A DNA stretch of 64,000 nt from Zerene cesonia (lineage: Eukaryota; Arthropoda; Insecta; Lepidoptera; Pieridae): contig NC_052130.1 of assembly GCF_012273895.1 (NCBI RefSeq), forward strand, positions 3,348,001 through 3,412,000, given 5' to 3'. Shown here in pieces: positions 1 to 12,004 of the stretch (its first letter is position 1; every line of letters begins with the position of its first letter). Both the position numbers and the translations under genes were made by a program. The notes under the pieces are model-generated. The model was not told the DNA's origin. It searched no databases and saw only the letters and a program-made list of their open reading frames with translations.

Positions 1-1544
1 ATTAAGCTAGTTATACTATCTAAGAAAAAGATATCGCACAGATATAGAAACAGAAGTAGTAAGCAAACAAAAGCGAAAAAGAACCATGATAATTGTGTTC
101 GGAATTTGGAAGTTTAGCCTTAATATTAGTATCGTAAAATATGATCTTGTTTTTTATTTTCTAATATTCCGTTATGATATAACCACGTAGATCATAAAGA
201 TCTGATTATTAGTTTACACGCTGTGATAAGCCAATTTGTAGCTTGCGTAAGATGATGGATTCTTTAATAATATTATATTGGATATTTTGGCCAACTAGGA
301 TTCTTATTAGGTTAGTCAACAACATTTATATAAAATAAATAAGAGTGTTTCTTATACCAGTTTCTCTATTAATTTTGTATTTAATGAAAATTTTTATTTT
401 TATTTGAGAAAGAAAATGGTAGACGTGTTCTTAGAGAACGAAATATTATTTTAATCAAATTATTGTGCTATTGTTGGTTCCCGCAAATCGATCGATTAAT
501 CTTGAAGAAACACAAAAAGTTTAGTTTTTGTAATTAGTATAAGACATGAATAATTACAAATAAACCCCTATCTAGTTTCTCGTTGTCAACATTATTATAT
601 ATGGCAAACTAAAAGAAATAATATTCCATTGTGTTTTTTGGATTTCATTTGCTTCTTAGTTTCACAGAAGAATTTCTATTTTCAAAAGATCAAATTTTCT
701 TTGGCTTTCGAAAAGTAAAAAATAAAAGTTTAATCGAGTCTAGACCTTATTAAAGAAGCGTCCTAAGAAATTTCCTTTTTGTTCGAGCATCCTTCTTTTA
801 ACGCATTCATTAGAATTTTTAAAGCCAAGTGGAAGCGTAAGGCTAAGGTCAGGTTAAGCTTTAGAATGGCTAACGATTATATACAAATGTAATGAAGGTA
901 CAGTTGCTGAATGAGGCTCATTTTAATTATGCCGGAGTTTTGTTAGGAATTTTAAATAGCTACAGACAGCACATAGCTAGGATGAGATACTATAAAATAT
1001 ATAGTAGATACTAAGGTTGGATGACGTGCAGTGGAACTAAAAGAAAAACAAAATCATCGAAACTAATTACTATTCATAATTTAACATACCTTCTTTAAGA
1101 TCTATGAAGAATCTAAAATCTCTAAAGAATGTCTCAACATATTAGTAGAAATAAGGAGTAAATGGATCAAGTATTTATACAAATATCACATTCCAACTCC
1201 ATCTGCTGCAAACTAAGCGTTCTGTAGCGAACTTTAATTTCTTTGTAAGAAGTCCTTTCTTCAACTAATAAGTCTTAAGGGTTTCAAAGTGTGGAATAAA
1301 ACGTGCTATAAAGTTTAAGTGTCACACGACATTTTAAATAGGTAGGGTTATATGTAATACATAATAGTGTTTAAATATCTTGAGTTTTTAAAAATGTATT
1401 AGTTCAGAGAGCCTACTATAGCATTAATGAATATAGGGAAGATGAAAATCCATCGAATGTTCTCGTTCAATAACCACAGTACGGTTCTTTGGCGTCATTG
1501 TTTTGTACATATTACATATTATGAGGAATAAAAATGTAAAATTT
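1..1544. other. Non-coding, nothing recognised
   Basis: AT-rich, no open frame of note and no repeat that I can name. Confidence 0.5.
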
Positions 1545-1670
1545 ATTTTAATTTAAGGAGCAACTACAGTTTCTTGCCGGCTTTTCTCCGTAGAAACTGC
1601 TTTCCGAACCGGTAGTAAATGTTAAGAATATGAATAAATAAATTTAGTTTGAGTTTGAGTTCGAGTGGTG
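1545..1670 (+). mobile_element. 3' end of a retroelement (family F)
   Basis: GTTTCTTGCCGGCTTTTCTC, GTAGAAACTGCTTTCCGAAC, CGGTAGTAAATG and a tail AATAAATAAATTTAGTTTGA with GTTTGAG repeats. The same block recurs inverted at 57545-57665, so it is an interspersed repeat, probably the 3' end of a non-LTR retrotransposon. Confidence 0.6.
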
Positions 1671-2660
1671 GATCTAAAAGTTACGAGTTTGAGTTCTGGA
1701 AAGAGTCAAATATAGCATTTGATATTCCACTATAGTAGGTAACAATAAAATTAAATATGGTAGTAAAATTTCAATCTCCATTAAACAGACTGTGAACTGG
1801 TCCGACAGTTGTGGAGTCATAAAAGCTTGTTCGCGGGATGGTTAAAGCATACATTTTTATATTCTATAACGAAATAAAAGTCCTTTAACGCGTTCCCGTA
1901 TGCGTTGTTTTGCTGGGTATGCCTTTATTTCTTTCATGTTATCTGATGGCATTTGTTAAAATGGTGGGAGCAAAAGAGAGTAATAGGGTTGCAAAAATCA
2001 TATGACGAGGCAACTCTGGGATGAAAAAAAACTTCTGGAAATCATAATAAAAAAAAAATGAATCACTTATATTCATTTAGGTAGACTGCAATTACGCATT
2101 TTTGCGAATACGAACGTCTGATTTATATTCTACAACAATAATGAATATTAAACTGTCTTCAAATCGGAGATGGACTCGGACTATTTTATTTTATAAAAAA
2201 TAGAAATTGTCGGAATCGGAACAAATTTTAATGGAACTACACTTAAAAAGAGCATCGCACAAAACACAAAACGTACTCACACATACAGCGGAATCGTAGC
2301 CTTAGTTTATCAAACACCAATATCGCGGCGAAATAAGGAAAACTTGACATTCCATAGAATATCGATAATGCGAGTTCTATTGAACCGACTAGCGACTGGA
2401 TGGGATCCATACCCCTGTAACCCTCCGCATTGAGATACGTTCATTACGGTTCGACTTCTGCCATTCGAGTATGGTATTTGGGGAATTTCAATGAACGATA
2501 CACCTTATATTTGATAATAATTTTCCCTCAGGGATGTGACTTGGGAATTGTTTTATCTTATAAAGAAGTTATTAAGTGGAAAATCTAAATTCATAGTTAG
2601 TTGCCTTCACTTTTTTAACACTGGTCGTATTTAGCTTTTTTATAGAATTGTCATTCTACT

Positions 2661-2880
2661 AACTCTTGCCCGCAGCTTCGCCCGCGTGATTAGAATAAAA
2701 TTTCATGGTACAAACTTTCTTCCCCATCATTTCATCCCCTTGGGGATAGAATTTACCAAAATTCTTTCTTTGACGATGCTTATATCATAGTTCTATGCCA
2801 AATTTTAGTCCGATCAGTCCAGTAGTTTGTGTTGTACGCTGATAGATTAATCAGTCCTTTGTGTTATATACATTAAAGTT
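2661..2880 (-). mobile_element. Diverged Helitron/SINE-like lepidopteran repeat (family C)
   Basis: Starts CTTGCCCGCAGCTTCGCCCG and continues with a diverged TGCCAAATTTTAGTCCGATC and CCAGTAGTTTGTG. This is the widespread GC-rich-ended class (GCCCGCGGCTTCGCCCGCG type). Confidence 0.55.
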
Positions 2881-2937
2881 ATAAGTTAAAGAATTTTCAA
2901 TTATTGTACAGTTATTTGGTTTAAAATTGAGGATATA

Positions 2938-3158
2938 TAGCTCATCGTCCCCAGATACGTTCGCCTAGTGAAAGGATAGGTCTCAGAGTTTGGCTGGCAT
3001 GATTCGTGTTCCCATGGGATGTCCGGGTAGAAAACTATTCTATGTTATTTCTCTGGTCATAAACTATCTCTGTACCAAATTTCATGCAAATCAGCGAAGT
3101 AGTTTGTGCGTTAAAGCGTGACAAACAAACTTACTTCCATATTAGTATTATTAGTAGG
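2938..3158 (-). mobile_element. Family C repeat, second copy
   Basis: Contains CTGTACCAAATTTCATGCAA, AGTAGTTTGTGCGTTAAAGC and ends ATTAGTATTATTAGTAGGG. It lies about 60 bp after the previous copy. Confidence 0.6.
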
Positions 3159-3683
3159 GATTGCTCGATTGGTTATAATCCTTATTAAATAAATTAAGTT
3201 CCATAATCTATAGGGTGAAAACAATTCTGATTGCAAGGATTTTAATTCTCAAATCAAATTGGACACGAATATTCACACTTTCAATTATGATCCTTTGTCT
3301 TTCAATATATAAATTACAGAGGCATTTGTCTTACAATGTTCAATTAAATTTTATTGGCAAAGCTGTGACTTTATTGAAGGGATAATGGAGTTTCAGTCGG
3401 GAAATCAAGCCTGCTTCTGTGATTTATATCTTGGGTTCTCTGGAGCATTATCAAAGGTTCGAGTGCGGATTTAACATAGAGTTTATAACATATTAAATAA
3501 GTATCTGGGTGAGGATTAACGGCCTAAATGAAAAACTTTAGTTATTAGAAAATATTGAACATATTAGGTTTATATACGTTTCGGTCTTCCTTGTTTTTTA
3601 TTCTTTCCAAAATTTGCATCGTTTTTTAAAAGTAGTGAAAGGTTTCATTCAAGAAGATGAGAATCAACCGTTGTTTAGAACTT

Positions 3684-3890
3684 TCATCATCATAAGCCCA
3701 TATATGTTACCACTGCTGGGACACAGGCCTCCTATGAGGCTTCAGGCCATAATCCACCACTCTGGCCAAATGCGGGTTGGCAGATGTCATATTACAGATA
3801 AATTGAAAAATCAATTTATTTCCTGCACGCTCGTCTGGTCTCGAATCCTGACATATCGATTTTGACGAGTCCGAGGTCCTCACCACTGCC
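3684..3890 (-). mobile_element. SINE copy with internal deletion
   Basis: Inverted copy of the 34081-34389 SINE. It starts with the CATCAT tail and ends in the antisense head (GTCCTCACCACTGCC). About 80 bp of the central body are missing: the sequence passes directly from the ATGTGACATCTGCCA region to the antisense AAATTGATTTTTCAATTTAT region. Confidence 0.8.
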
Positions 3891-4115
3891 TATATTTGAA
3901 CTTTATGAGTAGGTAATATATTTCAAATTGGTCAACTTATGTTAAATTTTATTATAAATAATTAGTTATAGGTATAACTAAACCAGGTAGGTATAATAAC
4001 CTATACTCAAATTTATACTCTTAAGTTGCCACTTACGCGAATATAAGCACTTACACTATGGATAATAAATAGTAGTAACTGGTGCAATACATTTTATTAT
4101 AGTATCCTTTTGCTT

Positions 4116-4270
4116 AGCCTTTTCAGTCCTTTTCTTTATTCCTGTCCTTTTTTATCCCTTATTCCGAAAAACGGGCACAGTGGAAGCTCTATGAAAATGT
4201 TCAAGCGTTGTGATGATCACCTTTCATCATGCGAACCAGCGGCTGTGTTGCCCGCTATAATATAAAAAAA
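4116..4270 (-). mobile_element. Interspersed repeat family D, degraded copy
   Basis: Antisense of the family D pattern: TTTTCTTTATTCCTGTCC, then GAAAATGTTC, ATGATCACCTTTCATCATGC and GTGTTGCCCGCTATAATAT. Confidence 0.6.
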
Positions 4271-4671
4271 GTTTAGCCAACGTAGTAACTGCATTTGAAC
4301 AAACCCTGCGCCAAACTAAAGGCATACCTCTCATTATAACTTATAATTCGAGTTAGTTTTATTTTCCTCAATTCCAGTCCGGGCCAAAATTTGGCTCTCA
4401 ACGTGTTACCGTACACCTAATGAAATTACCAACTTTTCTCCCATTTGTCGCGGTAATGAAGAATGATTCGTTAGTTGAATTATTAACGATTTCTTTAATA
4501 GATGAGTTGGGTACTTCTTTCAGATATTTCTTGGTTAATCACAAAGTAATAGCCTCAGACTAATCAATTAATCTTTTCTAGTTTTGCGAATGATATAAAT
4601 GTTGTATTCGCAATCAAGAAAGTGTTAAGCGTAATATATATTTGATGTCTTTATAATCAAGTACTGGCATT

Positions 4672-4742
4672 ATCATCATCATCATCAGCCCATATGTGAT
4701 TCTACTACAGGGACACGAAACTCCTATGAGGGTCGAGGACTG
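4672..4742 (-). mobile_element. SINE 3'-end fragment
   Basis: A (ATC)n tail followed by AGCCCATAT and a degraded antisense SINE end, with CTCCTATGAGG still readable. Confidence 0.65.
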
Positions 4743-4965
4743 TATCAGGATTTAATTATTTCATTTTAATTGCATAGAACAATGAAATATTTGTATCTGT
4801 GATTAGTAGAAAAATATTAGAATGTTCAATTCCCAAGCAAAGCATTCGTAAAATTTATTTCTAAATATACACACTTAAAAATAAGGAGATAGGCAAGAAA
4901 TTGAGAGATCGCGATGAGACGCAGTGCATAGTACACCGGACATAAAAATCAAGTGCAAAAACACA

Positions 4966-5029
4966 TTGATTTTTCAATTTATCTACAAAATACTCACATC
5001 CCTCATAGAAGGCTGATGATGATGATGTT
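4966..5029 (+). mobile_element. Short SINE remnant
   Basis: TTGATTTTTCAATTTATCT is followed directly by a degraded CTCATAGAAGG...GCTGATGATGATGATG end. Most of the body is deleted. Confidence 0.6.
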
Positions 5030-5423
5030 AATAAGACGCCCGATAATTTATCCCATTTACTATTTTTTTCAAAAGCATAATATATAAGATCTTATTGAGG
5101 TAAAATTTAGAAAGTTTAATAATTAATGAATAATGAATAAACAAGACTTGTATGAAAACCTAAATAACCAAAGATTTAAGTCCATGTTATCAGGTAAATA
5201 ATCCGCCATCTAAACTTCTCTCCATAGCGCTACGTACATCAATATTGAATGTCCGAATTTCCGAGTAACACACGTAATAGTGCTTTCAGTCCATTGTTAC
5301 CGCTTCTCAGTTTTAACAAAACAATTATGGTACTTGCATTTAACATTATTTTATTTATTTTTTTCATACATTTAAAGTATTAACACTATGCATATCATAG
5401 CTAATCTATTGACTAGTCATATA

Positions 5424-5475
5424 TATATACTAGTAAAACATAAAGTGAGTGCATGTTATGTTTTACTAGTATATA
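5424..5475. repeat. Inverted repeat, 19-bp arms, 14-nt loop
   Basis: TATATACTAGTAAAACATA at 5424-5442 and its exact reverse complement at 5457-5475. Confidence 0.9.
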
Positions 5476-6370
5476 CATCTATTTCCTCCAAACCTAATTT
5501 CTAAAACAACAATCAATGTATGACGTCATAAGCTGATATCTGCATCTGGTAATGTGCTAATACCTATCACAATTAACTGAGAATAGCTATTGAAGCTTTA
5601 GTATATAATTATAATGCAATATTATATTTCGAGCTGTTTTATGAATTATTTAGAAACTATTGACAGTATGTGAATAAATGGATAAAATTATTATCCATAG
5701 CACGTATATTTAAGACGGACGGAAATACATAAGAATTTATTATAGTTATTTACTAGAATTTTTGTATTGTTTTAAATAATATATGTTAATGTACACATCG
5801 TTGTATGAGAAATGTATGTTGTCAAGATGCAAGGGTATTATTACCAATGGTTATAAATGTACAGTTGAATATTATTATAAAAAAATTATTACCTGCATTA
5901 ATACCATAGAATCGTTTAAGGAATACCGTAGATGTTGAAAACAAAGACATCACGGGACGAATATTTCAGTCACGACTTTTGGCTTTCTTGCTTAAAAAGA
6001 GGGAAATAATCCAATGAAATCCTAACCTTAATTTATATAAAAGTTAACCAAATGTTTTTATTACGCTTCAGGTCACTTTTTCGGTAAATTTTTCTTATAA
6101 AAATCAAGTCACGGTCGGAGCCATTTTCTTCGTCGGTTGAATAAAAAGGAAAAGATCGTTACGCTGGGAAAAATAAATGTAATTAAGTTAGTTTTTAATA
6201 CAATTACACGAGCAGCATTTTAAAATTACTTAAATATACACAATATTTTAGTTTGAGTAAAAAGAGGTACAATAATTATGAATATGCAAGGATTGGAGCT
6301 GTTTAGGTTATCAGCAATATAGACTGCGTGAAGTTTTCGTATGTGATAGGCAGCTTTGTATTTATTAATC

Positions 6371-6557
6371 GCATATCCCTTTCCTTACCCTTCCCTAGCC
6401 ATACCTTTATTCCTATCGTTAATCCTTTCTTGATTCTTTTTCAATTTAAAGTCAGCAATCTATTTGTAGAGGCGAATGATCTGCAAACGACCTTACGCCT
6501 CTTCAAATGTTCACGGGCGGTGGTAGCGTTTACCATCGGCGACCTCCAGCATTGACG
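6371..6557 (-). mobile_element. Interspersed repeat family D
   Basis: Antisense copy: GCATATCCCTTTCCTTACCC, CGACCTTACGCCTCTTCAAA, CGGGCGGTGGTAGCGTTTAC. The 75-codon open frame here is repeat-derived. Confidence 0.7.
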
Positions 6558-6659
6558 ACTATGACAATAAAACAGTACCTAGTCGTCAAATTTTTACAAC
6601 GAACCGATTGTGTGATATGGTTTTTGTGTCTGGAGATAGTAAGGATGCTAGAGAATGTT

Positions 6660-6774
6660 ATAGGCCACTTTTAACCTTGATGAAATATCCCACTCCTAGT
6701 GTTATCCCCTAAACACCTTAAATACCTTAAAACTCTTTTGAATTGGGGGCGAAGCCGCGTCGAAAAGCTAGTAA
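6660..6774 (+). mobile_element. Family C repeat end
   Basis: Ends GGGGGCGAAGCCGCGTCGAA then GCTAGTA. The left boundary is uncertain. Confidence 0.4.
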
Positions 6775-8693
6775 ACCACATACCTTTAATCTGGTATCAA
6801 AACCAAAACATCATGCTACATGATGAAAGTGTTACTCAATAAAGGTGAGTACACACGATTGGGCAAGGCTCACAAATTGCTTTTCCGTAGAATTTCAAAG
6901 CAGGAAATCCTTTACCTGTCCGTTTTCGGCGCAGTAGGTACAAACGTAAACAGTTTACCGTTACTTCCAACGCTCCACAGATTTTCTAACCAATTTATTT
7001 GCTTCATGTAGCCTGTCTGATATGTGCACGTGTCATTAATCCTCGTTTGGATTAAATATTTCAATTGTATCGCTTCTAGATTGGAACTTATCGTTTTTTT
7101 CATTTGGTTTATTGGTCTTTTGTGCAAGTGGGTAGGCAAAGTTAGGTTTACTATATCTGTGTTTATGATAGAGAATGACAGTTGTTTGTTTGGCAGCCGG
7201 GGAGGGAGTATATCTCCAGTGTAAGACGGTATTTCGAACCAGATTGAAACGTTTAATTACCACAAACAGTTCTTCAGGATTCAAACAGTTACTATTGATA
7301 TGTAAGTTTCATAGTTGTCAATTTGTGATAATAATTGATACATAATATTTGTGATGGTGTACAATTTGTTAAATTGTGTTTTTTATTAAGTAGACGAACC
7401 TTACATAGTTTAGGTACTTATGGTATCGTCAACTAATTTACTGAGATTGTAAGATAAATATTAAAACATTGTTTTAATCGAAACAAACGTAATTACAAAA
7501 ACACAACCACGGCCAAGTACACATTCATCAAACGGTCGGCAAAATAAATTCACAGTTTACTTATTTCATTACGAAAATATTTTTTCATGCCGCCGAAAAT
7601 TCATAAGGCTTTGAAAATATGATAATCTATGCCGAAAGCAGATATTAGGAAGGTTACCAAAGGTTTTTATTTCTAAGTATTATTCAGATGAGTCACGGGG
7701 ATCCATTATGGAAATGGAAAATGTCTGTGAATCGCTTTAGTTAAATATTAAGTTTGGCGAAGGAATAGTCGTCGTTAGCAAACCTTGAAGAGTTGAATCG
7801 TTCTGCTGACTCATTCCGTGTATTGGTTGCTATGTGGAATGCGTTATTTTCTTTGCATGAGTTTCGCAGTCTTTTATTATGTACTGTAAAGTCATCATCT
7901 CCGTCATGTCCATACTAAATGTTCTATAACGTTTCTACATAGTGTATATGTCATAGTTGGATTGTAAAAACCGTCTATCTTTCAAGCGGCTAAAGTTCAT
8001 GGAGGTGCGTGGAGTTTTCCTTCCACGCAGAATAAGCGCGTATTATTATTATGATTATCAACTATCGAAATCTGTAACAAAGTACTCACAATATAATGTA
8101 TTATTTTTCGGTAGATTATAATCTATCGAAGTGGAACCGTTACATTGTAAAATGGCATTCGATAGAACGCACCTCATGCGTTTATTGGTTGAGCACTTAT
8201 GATATCTTCTTGTGTTTTTTGTATGACCTTCAAGAGTCAAGACACATAACATCTCAGTCTCTCCGTGACCTCGCTCGCTGTAAAGTGTTCGAAACGTCGG
8301 GTTAATAAAATAATGCATAAATCGCGTTTAAAATCCGTTAAAAAGTTTTTAATTTCTAACCTTATGATATCATAACACATAACTGGGAGTGTTGCACACG
8401 GCGAAACCATATAATTTTTCTGCGAAAGATGTATAACGACCTACTGCAATACTGGCCTACCTTACTTTTACTTACTGGACTACCTTCGAATATTGACAAT
8501 TCAATGGGCGATAAATTTGTAAATTAACAGTGTACAATCTATCGAAATTTCGACAACCTGCAAGCTGCCATCATTTAACGATGTTTACAAACTCACGAGA
8601 TATATTACAATCTTTCGGTATTTAAAATTTTACGTTAATATACATTTATTTAAAAAATTTATTGAGGAAGTAAATGTGTGTATTTGACTTCTT

Positions 8694-8775
8694 AGTGGTA
8701 CAGTGGCAAGGAACTTGGACTTAAAATCGATAAATCGGGGTTTGAGACCAGACAAGCGTTCGGGAAATCTGTTTT
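8694..8775 (+). mobile_element. SINE head fragment
   Basis: Diverged tRNA-like head (GTGGCAAGGAACTTGGACTT, then AAATCGATAAATCGGGGTTTGAGACC) matching the first 70 or so bases of the SINE at 34081. The body is missing. Confidence 0.65.
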
Positions 8776-8811
8776 TAATATACTACTAACTGAAGCAGAG
8801 TTTTAGTTTTA

Positions 8812-9028
8812 ATCTACTATATAAAAATAAGTCGGGTTTTCCTTCCTGACGCTATAACTCCAGAACGCAGGAACCGATTTCCACGGTTTTGCATTCGTTG
8901 GAAAGATCTCGGGCTCCGTGAGGTTTATAGCAAAGAAAATTCAGGAAAAATTTGAACAAAAAAGCGGGAAAATAATTTTTCACATACAGCCATCTGGTGG
9001 CGAAACGGAGTTCGCCGGGTTTGCTAGT
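8812..9028 (+). mobile_element. Helitron-like element (family B)
   Basis: From ATCTACTATATAAAAATAAG to GGAGTTCGCCGGGTTTGCTA, about 215 bp, with internal CAGGAACCGATTTCCACGG. It lies about 40 bp after a SINE head fragment. Confidence 0.65.
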
Positions 9029-9773
9029 CAACTAATAAATTTCACTTCAGCATGGAAGTGGGTAAAAATATCAAATATTTAAAATCTGCATCCTATCTCG
9101 AAAAAACCCGTGCGCGCTACGAAAATTATGCGACAACACAGGCTATAATTTTTTATTCTAAAGTACACCCTTATCATAATCACGCCTCTTTGCATTACAC
9201 CTTGAATTTTTTGTCAAAAATTATATTTCCAACTTACATCACGTCTTCAAAAAATTTAATGAAATTAGAAAGAACACTACATATACATACAAAAATATTA
9301 CTATATCTTTCCATTCCATTGAAAAAAAATCTCTAAAAGAGAGAGAGGATGGACATTGGACAATCAAGTGGATAATCACAATGACTAAACGAATACAAAA
9401 GGAACGTTTCCGATGATTTTATTAATTTTCTTAATTAAGGCATCCAATGGAACTGATTTAAGAGTTCTTATTAATTGTTTTAATTCAAGATCAATTTTTC
9501 ACATTTTTGCCGAGTTTTTTTATAGACTTAATCTCGGTTTAGCAGGAAATTATTGGTCACCTACTTAATGGTAAACCTAGAACTGTGAAATACATACATA
9601 TTTGGACTATATAGTAATAATGTAGATGGGACTAAATTGTAATAGATTTAAATTACATTAAACAAACAAAATATGTTTTTGTTTCTACATTTATACATAT
9701 ATTAAAGTTAGGTCCCAGTTTGAATTATCATAGACGTTTTATCAGCTCGTTATTCAATTCACACGATACTAAT

Positions 9774-10076
9774 GACTGGCTTTAATTTTAATTCTTAGTT
9801 TCATAGCATTAAAATGCTTTATAAATGGGAAATTTTGAAAGAATAGAAAAAATTTGATCTCATTGGATATTGTAATTATTGAAATAATGTTTCGTATTGG
9901 TTGTGATGGTTCTTAATCATCTCAATAGATGGCGTGGGGTGCCCATTAGGCACATAAAACCGAAAGAGGAATTCGATTACTGTGGCGGGATCACGGGTGG
10001 CCGAGAGGCTAGGCGTTGCTACAGTTTGGTTATATACGCGGGTTCGAATCCCTCCTCGTGATCAGACTGGCTTTAA
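9774..10076 (-). mobile_element. tRNA-related retroposon (SINE-like) with perfect 12-bp target-site duplication
   Basis: The 12-bp direct repeat GACTGGCTTTAA occurs at 9774-9785 and 10065-10076 and brackets a 279-bp element (9786-10064). The right end of the element is a tRNA-like sequence in plus orientation (9989-10063). The left 68 bp recur at 57834-57902, again directly after a target-site duplication, so 9786 is a true element end. That recurrence, plus an A-rich end when read on the minus strand, suggests the RNA runs on the minus strand with its 3' end at 9786. A short stem AGCATT/AATGCT lies about 20 nt from that end in both copies. Confidence 0.8.
9989..10063 (+). other. tRNA-like sequence within the retroposon (not a functional tRNA)
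   Basis: Box A-like TGGCCGAGAGG at 9998-10008 and box B GGTTCGAATCC at 10041-10051. The ends GATCACG and CGTGATC can form a perfect 7-bp acceptor stem. The D-arm resembles tRNA-Ser. The anticodon arm does not fold normally and there is an extra base before the D-arm, so this looks tRNA-derived rather than a working tRNA. Confidence 0.7.
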
Positions 10077-10568
10077 ATAATAAGGTATACATGAAATAGG
10101 CCTGTTTTTCAAGAAGAGGACACGTGTTATCATCGTTTATAAACAAACTATCTTCAGTTGAGGATAGTTTGTTACTTTTACAGAGGTCAGACGAAAGGGT
10201 AAAATCTATGTAGTTATGGAGGAAGGAGGATTTTATCGATCCTATATAAATAAGAAGGATCTTAGAGAGCTGGCAAGGTCCCGAAAGATCGTAGATCGTA
10301 GATGGTGTTAGGATGTATTTATTGAAAACATTTCGCATACGTAATTCAGCACAAGGTAGGAAGCTTGTATTTTTATTATAACGATGTAATAATATGTAAG
10401 AATAATTTATAAGAAATTATTTTTATTATTTCTACACAGTTTTGTTATACATTAGATTAATTCAAAAAATTATATGCCAAACAAGTAATATAAATAGGCA
10501 TTAGAGTTTACTTTAGCGATAATTTTGTTCTTAACTTAAACACAATATAATACACTAGTACCTTGTAT

Positions 10569-10639
10569 TATAAGGTATTAAACATATACATATTGTAATT
10601 AGAAACTATATGACATTTTAATTTCCTTAATACCTTATA
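10569..10639. repeat. Inverted repeat, 13-bp arms, 45-nt loop
   Basis: TATAAGGTATTAA at 10569-10581 and TTAATACCTTATA at 10627-10639. AT-rich, so possibly fortuitous. Confidence 0.6.
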
Positions 10640-11086
10640 GAAGTGCTTTGTCCCTGAAAATGAGAAGCCATTGAGAGAAATATATCTAAATAATAAAAAA
10701 AAAACATACAATTAAAATACTTAAATATGTAAGCATTATTATACACAACTGTAGGGCTCTTAAAAGAACACTGAATGGGATAAAAATAACTAACGCATCT
10801 CAAAACACGCCACAACATTCTCTCTCGTCTTTTCGTAAGCTTCTACATTAAGTTGGAGCACTCAGGTGACCCGTAATTCGAGCTAGGTCAAGTTTAATGC
10901 CAAGCGATGAATATATATAATACATAAACATCTTGTAATAGTTGGTTGATAAGCTAAGAATTGTATATTTTACAAATTACGTTATTAATATATATATAAT
11001 ATATAGTTTAAATACCAATTTGCTTTTAAAATATCTATAAGTATGTTTGTATTGTTTATATAATGTATGCATGTATGTTTATTTCT

Positions 11087-11277
11087 TTTGACTGGCACTC
11101 CAACAAGGGGCTACTGAAAATCAGCGCTGCGCATTACGCGTAGCACATGCTGAGTAGAAACCCTTTTTATCACCACACCGTTTAGTCATAAGTTCACTTT
11201 TTAATTTTAATTTTAATTTAACTGTGTGTAAATGTGGTGGTGTTAAATAAACATTATTTCTTTCTTTTTTTCTTTCT
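11087..11277 (+). mobile_element. 3' end of a retroelement with TTTC-rich tail
   Basis: ATCAGCGCTGCGCATTACGC, ACATGCTGAGTAGAAACCC, a TTTTAATTTTAATTTTAATT stretch, GTTAAATAAACATTATTTC and a TTTCTTTC tail. I recognise this as a common lepidopteran repeat type. The presence of AATAAA and the tail suggest a retroposed 3' end. Confidence 0.55.
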
Positions 11278-12004
11278 AATATATAACAAGTCGAACATTG
11301 CCCTGTTTTATAAGTAAGTATGTAGTCTATAAACTATTAAACACTCATTTAACACGAGATTTGAACAGAGATATTAGCGAAGGAATTCACTACTTTTTTT
11401 CTACGTGTTGTATCGCACAGTATCTAAAAAACACCACTAAAGTAGATATTACTTAAAATACTGGTGTTGCTGACTGTGTAGTCACACAGGACAGTCGTCT
11501 TATATATTTAGTCGTTAGTTATCTATTAGTTATTTTGTATAACTTTCACTAACACACACACCACTATCTGAATAGAGCAATAAAGACGTTTATAAAATGA
11601 AAATACTCTTCGAGAAACATTCGATTGAACAACACAACAAAATATCAAGTATACGCGCATGTCTCTTCTGATATTCCATTATACCATTAAAAATTCTATA
11701 CCCGGATATTGAATAGGAAATATGAATTCGGTATACCATAAAGACATCTATACAATTTGTACATCTCAAGGAAGGGAAATACAAAACGTTGGTGGAACTT
11801 TCTAGAATATTTGTTAATGTCACATCAAACATTAAATGTAGACTATCTATCTGCTATTATATTTTTTTTTATTAATAATTACCTTTTCAAGGTTGGAATG
11901 TGAATATATATTATATATGGCAAAGGAAATATAAAACTCATGAAACGGGAAATTAATTAGACTTATTGTGATTTTCCTCTAGTGTAAATGACGTTTAAAT
12001 ACAT

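Larger units (their letters stand above)
5030..8690. other. Non-coding stretch with scattered repeat fragments
   Basis: Apart from the inverted repeat at 5424, the family D copy at 6371 and the family C end near 6774, I see nothing definable. The overlapping short open frames around 6820-7284 and 8058-8318 occur on both strands and are not coding. Confidence 0.45.

Noticed and set aside
9989..10063. Functional tRNA gene
   Set aside because: Box A, box B and an acceptor stem are present, but the anticodon arm does not fold and the sequence is part of a repeated retroposon flanked by target-site duplications.
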